Below are positions 1 to 64,000 of a stretch of 64,000 bases of DNA, in pieces (within the stretch, counting starts at the first letter, position 1; every line of letters begins with the position of its first letter). The notes beneath the pieces were generated by a model. That model worked only from the letters and a program-made list of their open reading frames with translations. It was not told where the DNA came from and made no database searches. Where the stretch lies: positions 1 to 64,000 of the forward strand of contig JAQGDQ010000969.1 of assembly GCA_030141605.1 (NCBI GenBank), given 5' to 3'. Position numbers and translations under genes: made by a program. This DNA comes from Tubiluchus corallicola. Its lineage: Eukaryota; Priapulida; Priapulimorpha; Priapulimorphida; Tubiluchidae.

Positions 1-164
1 ACATTTAATCGATAGTCATACATCACGCCTAAATGATATATAAAGCTATCACAGAGTCCGATAGTACATAGATAATCCACAGCATTGATAATTCGCTGAC
101 AGATAAAATAATCAAAAGTAACTATACTGCAAATCCTAGCTGTTATGTGAAACGTCATTAGATG

Positions 165-967
165 GGGAGTCTATAAACAAGAACTTCACCGATAAGTGAC
201 ATTTTGCTAAAGTATGAATCACTCTAAATGGGTGTGACGTTAACTGAAACATTGTTAAATTGGGAGTTGCTAAGAGAAAACTTTGCTGTTTAGTGAAATA
301 TCATTAAATTAGGAGTCGCTAAGCAAGGACTTTGTTTTTGTTGTTGCGTGAAACATCGCTAATTTACATGTCACTAAGTGAGGACTTTTTTGTTAAGTGA
401 AATGTTGCTAAATTGTGAGTCACTAAGTGAGGACTTTTTTGTTAAGTGAAATGTTGCTAAATTGTGATTCACTAAGTGAAACCTTTGTTGTTTAGTGAAA
501 CATCGTTAAATTATGAGTCACTAAGTGAGGACTATGCTGTTAAGTGAAACATCTTAAAATCAGGAGTCACTAAGTGAGGACTGTGCTGTTAAGTGAAACA
601 TCGTTAAATTATGAGTCACTAAGTGAGGACTATGCTGTTAAGTGACACGTCTTAAAATCAGGAGTCACTAAGTGAGGACTATGCTGTTAAGTGAAACATT
701 GTTAAATTATGAGTCACTAACTGAGGACTAGGCTGTTAAGTGAAACCTTAAAATCAGGAGTCACTAAGTGAGGACTGTGCTGTTAAGTGAAACATCGTTA
801 AATTATGAGTCACTAAGTGAGGACTATGCTGTTAAGTGAAACATCGTTAAATTATGAGTCACTAAGTGAGGACTATGCTGTTAAGTGAAACATCGTTAAA
901 TTATGAGTTACTAAGTGAGGACTATGCTGTTAAGTGAAACATCGTTAAATCAGGAGTCACTAAGTGT
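165..967. repeat. ~50-bp minisatellite upstream of HERC4 exon a1
   Basis: About 15 diverged copies built around TCACTAAGTGAGGACTATGC and GTTAAGTGAAACATCGTTAA. The words recall the termini of pogo-like elements elsewhere here (TCCTCGCTTAACG, GTTAAGCGAAACGTTGTTAA), so the array may have grown from one. Confidence 0.85.
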
Positions 968-1082
968 GCTCTGACCTGCATATGGATTTTTCCGCGAGCG
1001 TTGAATTACTGATGCTTTTTTACCTTTTGTGTATGATACATGGCTTCCTGATTTACAACAAGCGCGCTCTTTGTTGATCTAG

Positions 1083-41161
<40,079 letters not shown>

Positions 41162-41373
41162 TGACGAGCCATCGAGAACACGCGGGGTTTTGGGATTGTG
41201 TGATGATGAGCCATCGAGAACACGCGGGGTTTTGGGATTGTGTGATGACGAACCATCGAGAACACGCAGGGTTTTGGGATTGTGTGATGACGAGCCATCG
41301 AGAACATGCAGGGTTTTGGGATTGTGTGATGACGAGCCATTGAGAACACGCAGGGTTTTGCTATCAGTTACAG

Positions 41374-42428
41374 CCAGGGTCGGGTTATGACTTTTGGGGT
41401 CCCATCAGACGAAGCCACCCTCTATATCGCCCGCCCGCGTCTTGAATATTTTTTACTCGTGATATTTACATGGCGATTAATTGAGTGTATCCAGCTGAAG
41501 TCTGTGCCACGATCCCAAAGATAGTGCGGGTAGTTTTTTCTACTAGATTGGATGCCTTACAAAACGGTTGTAGCTTAATGTCACTGTACTACACTGACTG
41601 TGTGATACACATTAGTAATATGCATTGTAATGAAATTACCACTATCTGTCCTGAAAGTAGGAATATGTGGTTTGTAATATAAATTTTGATAACTTCTAAT
41701 ATAGTTTCTTGAGTGTATTAGTAATGATGTATGCAGGTCGGATGCAAAAAAATCATTATTAGGCCTTTCTGTACTTGGCTCCTTGATCAAACTGCCTGTG
41801 GCCTGCATGAATTGCGGGAATGTTTAATGTGGCCCGGCTAGTCAGATAATTTGCACACCCCTGTCGTAGAATTTTCAAATAAATTCCCTGTCCTTTCCTT
41901 GACCAAATATTGATTTTCCATGACCAAATATTCATTTTTCATGACCAAGATAAGCAGAAATTCCATTACCAATATACATATTCAAACATTCTTGTGTTTA
42001 TATGTATTAATGACGTCGGCACAGTTGCAGTAGAGCTAACGAAATTACACTAATCACATTAAATAAACTTTCTTAGTCCAATCATAATTTTTGGAACAGA
42101 AATCTGCGCCTGAAATAGCAATATTTCACTCGAACACAAATCTCTAAAAACACCTCTGTTTGAAAGAATATCGATTCGCAGTGATTTTTTTGCAATCCTT
42201 TCCAATTTCCCTGACGGCCCTATTTCATCATTTTCCGGGATTTTTTATCAAATTATTTTTTTCCCTGACTTTCCAGGATAACCTGTATTTTCAAGGATTG
42301 ATGTTTTCCCTGTCCGTGGGAACCCTGGATTTCCAAAGCCCTAGACTGCAGCCTATACTAGCCTATAGGCTAATCCTGCCCTGTTGTATGTATGGCTTAC
42401 TTAATCTATAGGATAATCTAGGCCTGGT
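41374..42428. mobile_element. Nested hAT-like cluster past HERC4
   Basis: Outer family I fragment (CAGGGTCGGGTT, CCCATCAGACGAAGCC) contains a 5'-truncated CAGGGGTGTGCAAA-type element (41471-41863, end TTTGCACACCCCTG) and a family E element (41868-42337, ending GGGAACCCTGG). Confidence 0.6.
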
Positions 42429-42589
42429 TGTAGAGGATGACTTTTATTCGTCTGACAGTTTTGTGGGATCGTGTAATGATTGCTTTTTTGTTATGAAACT
42501 GATAAGTTTTAGAAAGAGATATTTACTTTATAGAACTGCAAAGCTACTTGCAAATTGATTTACATTGTAAATTTTTCATGCATTTGCAG

Positions 42590-43105
42590 CTAATGTTCAA
42601 AGCTAATCCAGATTGAAAATTCCGGGAATCAAGATTGTAGATGGCGACACTAGCAGGTTGCAATGAATTCATTGGAAATGTCTAAGCTAATCCAGATTAG
42701 TAGTTTCAAGAATTAAGATTGTAGATGGCGATACTAGCAGCTTGCAATGAATTCATTGGAAATGGCTAAACTGATTCAGATTAATAGTTTCAAAAATTAA
42801 GATTGTAGATGGCGACACTAGCAGGTTGCAATGAATTCATTGGAAATGTCTAAGCTAATCCAGATTAGTAGTTTCGAGAATTAAGATTGTAGATGGCGAT
42901 ACTAGTAGCTTGCAATGAATTCATTGGAAATGTCTAAGCGAATCCAGATTAAAAATTCTGGGAATCAAGATTGTAGATGGCGACACTAGCAGCTTGCAAT
43001 GAATTCATTGGAAATGTCTAAGCTGATTCAGATTAATAGTTTCAAAAATTAAGATTGTAGATGGCGACACTAGTAGCTTGCAATGAATTCATTGGAAACA
43101 TGTTG
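42590..43105. repeat. ~84-bp intergenic array
   Basis: Six copies containing GATTGTAGATGGCGACACTA and TGCAATGAATTCATTGGAAA. Confidence 0.95.
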
Positions 43106-43603
43106 TAGTGGTGGTATTTCTACTCACGGGTAGCACCAGCCATTATGTAATTTTATAACCTTCCTGTAACTTTGTCAATGAGAATGACAAGGCACAGAAC
43201 GTTTCATTTTACAGTTTAACACTTTGCCGGAATCTGGCATTCGACAGCGAAAAACTATTTAATGTAGATAGATATCACAAGTTCTAACATGAGATGCTGA
43301 AATGACAGAGATTTCTTAGCTATTTCAGTTAGGTATACATGCTTTCTCAGTGTGGCAATCAACAAACAGTTTCTTGAATGGTCACCCATCCATCCACCGT
43401 TGCAGCATTTGTTTAATAATATTCATTATGCAGATTTGTTTGTTTATTAATCTATACACGGATGCACATTTCGAACTGTGTTTGTTTATGGGTTGTTACA
43501 AATGTGTTTTTTTTATATAGTGAATTAAACATTGTTGTGCATTGTTAAAAATGTTTGTTTGTTTTATGAAGTATTGCTAATTCTGTGAATAACACCAAGT
43601 GTT

Positions 43604-44498
43604 TGCTTGCATAGCAAAATTATCCATGAGTCGGCAATTAAGTTTTTCTAGTTATTCACATATCCTGAATCTCCATTTCATGAGGATTATTTTTATACCA
43701 AGCTCATCACTCTATGTTATTTCTAAGCTGAGATAATCCATGTTGAAGTTGAGGTGCAGGCTGCGCACTGAAAAATAATAACCTTGAGAAAATTGCTGTT
43801 GAAGTTCTTCTTCTTCTTCATCAAAATCTCATTCCACCTGTTGTAGGCATTGAGGTATCAACATTTGTTAGAGTATTCCACCCATTTCTATCTGCAGCTG
43901 ACAGCACAAGTTCTTCTACTCCCAAAGAAAGATTTGGTTGAAGTTGAGCATCTTTATTTATCTTAGCTATCCAAGTTGTTTTAGGTTCACCAGGTGGTTT
44001 TTTTGCAAGGTTTTAAGGCTTCCGTTAAGATGATACTTACTGTTGCTTCATTTGGTAATCTTAGAAGATATCCTAGTCATCTTAATCTTCGGATCTTGAC
44101 GTTGAAGTTTTCGTTTTCTCTCGCGTTCTTACAAAACACTTAGGAACCGCACAAATGTTGGTTGCTATGGACTGATCACATTGAAGTTATGCTTAAATCC
44201 AGTAGATGGTTCTTCGTGGTGAAGATCTGGTCTTGGCAACAAAAAACCTGAAGCGAAATGACTGCTTCCACGAGCTACAATCGGAGTTTGAAAATACGAG
44301 TTTTTCTCAACTGTAGTACCAGTTTATAGACAGAAAAGTGAGTACGGGGTTATAAAATTAGATTTTTAGTACTTTTTGAAAATTTTTTGCCAATTTGATA
44401 CTAGAATATAAAACTTCAATTTTTATAATGAGACATCGTAGTAGTAACGTAGTTTAAACTATGCCGACTTGTGGACAGTTTTGGTTTGCAAGCACTCA
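43604..44498 (+). mobile_element. Family D TIR element with insertion
   Basis: GAGTCGGCAATTAAGTTTTT at the left, GACTTGTGGACAGTTTTGG at the right; about 250 bp of foreign sequence near 43808-44100. Confidence 0.7.
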
Positions 44499-44671
44499 AA
44501 TAGTTTTATTAACAAGATGACTGTGTTCGTATTGCTGAGAAACATTTAGTCGTCAGAAATCATTCTTGTATAAGTATATTTGGGTCGCAATGAAATGTAA
44601 AAATAATTATGTCCAATTTTAACTGCTATTGATAAAATGAATTTGAGTTGAATTGAATTGTATAAAACCTG

Positions 44672-44853
44672 CAAAGTGACACCCCGCGTAACGACTTTCC
44701 TTTCAGCGACCATTCACTTTAGCAACACGGAAACTTTCCCATTTCTTTCAATGTAACGACAAATGTCTTGTTTTGCTTCTTACAGTTTTTACTTCCTATT
44801 GATTTGATGACCATGTTTTGTTAGAATGTCGTTGACGAGGATTTACTGCAGGA
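44672..44853. mobile_element. Short pogo-like element
   Basis: GTAACGACTTTCCTTTCAGC at the left and AATGTCGTTGACGAGGATTTACTG at the right. Confidence 0.45.
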
Positions 44854-44902
44854 CTGTTTCCGTTTAATCACTCACAGGACCGAAAAACATAACTTGTAAG
44901 CA

Positions 44903-45505
44903 GGGCCAGATTGACCTGTTGGGACCCCCTCAGACGAAGCCCCCCCCCCCTCTAACTCACCTGCGTTCATTTTGAATATTTTTATTCCTGATATAATTTA
45001 GCTACATTTACATAGCTCGAAGTAAACATATTGTAAATTCTTTATAATTAAGGAGCCTCCTCAGATAGAGCCACCCTCTAACCTGCTTACACCCATCTTA
45101 AATATGTATTTTTTTCTTAATGTATTTTAGCAATGTTTACATTGCTTGTAGAAAACTTAGTGCAAATTCTTTATAATTATGGAGCCTCCCTAGATGGAGC
45201 CAACGTCTAACTCACTTACACCTGTCTTGAATATGTATTTTAGCAACATTTACATAGCTTGTAGAAAACTTAGTGAAAATTCTTTATACAAACTAGAATA
45301 ACTATCTTTTATATTTTCTTTGTCCATAAAAATGATTTAAGAAATACAACTATTTTACCATTTACTGCAAACCAAATGGCAAATTAGCACATAATTATTT
45401 CAACACAACCTTAGTGAAAAACTTTTTTTACTAAATGTTACTAAAGCATGAGGAGCCTTAGCCTGCAGCCCAAACTTGCCTGTAAGATAATCTGGCCCTA
45501 CTTGG
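44903..45505. mobile_element. Family I hAT-like element with ~130-bp internal repeats
   Basis: CAGGGCCAGATTGACC and inverted TAATCTGGCCCTAC; inside, about three copies of a GGAGCCTCC...TAGAAAACTTAGTG unit. Confidence 0.6.
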
Positions 45506-45673
45506 CCCTAAGCTGCAGTTTATCTGGCCCGGGTAGGAAGCTTAGAACCCCCCCTTTTTACTATGACCACACTGTTTTTCATACAGGATGGTGTCACTGT
45601 TGCCAAGTTTAAACTAACCAAGGCATATATTAATGCTATAGATGCCTATTAAGGATTGTTGTTATGAGGAAAG

Positions 45674-45780
45674 AAGCCATTTAGTATGTTGTACTTACAG
45701 TGGACTGTTGTTAAACGAGACGAAGCCATTCAATATGTTGTACTTACAGTGGACTGTTGTTAAACGAGACGAAGCCATTT
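45674..45780. repeat. ~57-bp tandem duplication of pogo-like end
   Basis: TTACAGTGGACTGTTGTTAA occurs twice near 45700 and 45745. Confidence 0.8.
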
Positions 45781-45834
45781 TGCATTGTAAATAAAAATAT
45801 ATTGCTCAATAACAAACGGATTCTTTGCTCGAAA

Positions 45835-45840
45835 TTTATT
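45835..45840 (-). terminator. RACK1: RACK1 polyadenylation signal candidate
   Basis: AATAAA on the minus strand, 140 nt past the stop codon, implying a 3' UTR of roughly 160 nt. No experimental end is available. Confidence 0.6.
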
Positions 45841-45979
45841 CTGTCAAAATTTTACAGAAAATACAAGTTCTTCACAACTTCCAACCTCGTCTCTCTCTCA
45901 CACATTTCACATCCTGGACAAATATGACATCAACTGATGACGTCGTTGTCTTAATTTCATCGAGTGATGATCTAATCAC

Positions 45980-52410
<6,431 letters not shown>

Positions 52411-52874
52411 ATTTCTGGTCTAGATTCCTTCTGGTTTCAGATGGAATAGGATTTCTAATTCCTCATAATAAAACTACTTCCACATATTAAACGATGGAAG
52501 CAGAGAAAAGATCGACAACTAGATGGCGCAGCGCATTTTAATTTAAAAAAAATGACAATTATCATAGAGTAAAATCAACTTGTTATTTTATAAAAATAAA
52601 TTTAAAAAATCCTCAAATTTTTTACCCTAGTAAACGGCAAATCTATTTTAAGTTCACAATATAAAATAATTATTATCAAAATGTGACGTCATCTGGGCGA
52701 AGTTTTCTGTCGGCCATTTTTTCTCGTATTGTGGTTCGTGTGTAGTTTTGTCTGGAAGAAATTCAAAAATTGGGCAAATTTATACTTACATAGTTTGCTG
52801 AATTTATTAAGTTCATTTTCATTAAAAGGGTTTTGGGAAAAGGAAGAAAATAAAGTGCAGATAACTTACTTGCA
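52411..52874. promoter_or_regulatory. Head-to-head promoter region of RACK1 and PP2A
   Basis: 464 bp separate the two start codons, with transcription running outward both ways. On the minus strand a C followed by a pyrimidine run (CTTTTCTCTGCTTCC, 52510 to 52496) would give RACK1 a 5' TOP-type leader of about 100 nt; vertebrate RACK1 is a TOP mRNA. GATGGCG near 52523 and GCCATTTT near 52712 resemble YY1 sites common in housekeeping promoters. No convincing TATA box was seen. Start sites are inferred. Confidence 0.5.
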
Positions 52875-63586
<10,712 letters not shown>

Positions 63587-64000
63587 GTAGGTTGCCTTGA
63601 CAACAAGGCTGCAGATAATGAGTGTAATTTGTACATTGTCGTTTTTGCGACATCTTCTGTCTGAATTGCCTTTTGGTGAAAGTGCATTGCTATGTATGTT
63701 CACTGCCATTATGATATGTTATTTGCTGTCTGGTTTAATTGTGGTGGAAACAATTAACCGTTTATAGTCTATTTGATGTCCAATCTTTGAATGTTTTTCC
63801 AGCTGCTAACCCATGTCTTATGTATCATCAATGCCATTTGCATTTATTTTTTGGAAAAAAAGCACCAAAAATCAATGTAAACATAGCCGCCATTATGTTA
63901 AAATTAAACTTTACCTCTGCGCAGTGACTTATCGCACTGGCGACTCCGTTTCGATGTGAAGATCTCTTATAAGCACAAGTGCATTATTTTTGTAAGCAAA
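63587..64000. other. PP2A intron 6 start, nothing recognised
   Basis: Unique sequence to the window edge; no next exon seen. Confidence 0.6.

Overview
The window is animal nuclear DNA. It holds three intron-rich housekeeping genes with GT-AG splicing, buried in transposon debris and minisatellites. No bacterial, plastid, viral or CRISPR feature was seen. High intron density, AT-rich introns of roughly 0.3 to 5.6 kb and the lack of familiar vertebrate repeats suggest an invertebrate metazoan; I cannot name the phylum.

Layout. (1) 1-41161, plus strand: a HERC4-type HECT ubiquitin ligase, 25 exons reconstructed (about 1,108 codons) from the second RCC1 blade to the stop codon; the first exon(s) lie upstream. 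(2) 41162-45979: intergenic, filled with nested hAT-like elements, an 84-bp array and a long TIR element. (3) 45980-52410, minus strand: complete RACK1, 7 exons, 319 residues, tail-to-tail with HERC4. (4) 52411-52874: a 464-bp head-to-head promoter region between RACK1 and PP2A. (5) 52875-64000, plus strand: the PP2A catalytic subunit, 6 exons giving residues 1-246 of an expected 309; the last 63 or so residues lie past the right edge. All exon phases join without a frameshift.

Introns. They carry several short inverted-repeat element families: two TTAA-target families (A and B), a piggyBac-like element, pogo/Tigger-like elements with TA duplications, hAT-like elements starting CAGGG, and a family with 34-bp inverted repeats (D). 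There are also two copies of a 5S rRNA-derived SINE, tRNA-like SINE heads, a LINE reverse-transcriptase tail fragment and over a dozen tandem arrays.

Most unusual pattern. Tandem amplification has seized functional gene signals. The HERC4 stop codon with its last 11 codons is repeated six times in 42-bp units. The 3' end and donor of RACK1 exon 5 are duplicated 61 bp into the intron. In PP2A intron 3, a 28-bp module holding a branch-point-like motif and a 3' splice site is repeated about 21 times, the last copy being the real acceptor. A dispersed element (family A) carries an acceptor fused directly to a donor (AG|GT), like a recursive-splicing site, and this segment is amplified six-fold in the same PP2A intron.

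The three genes share no pathway beyond housekeeping: protein ubiquitination (HERC4), a ribosome and signalling scaffold (RACK1) and a major Ser/Thr phosphatase (PP2A). Only RACK1 and PP2A look likely to share regulation, through their common upstream region.
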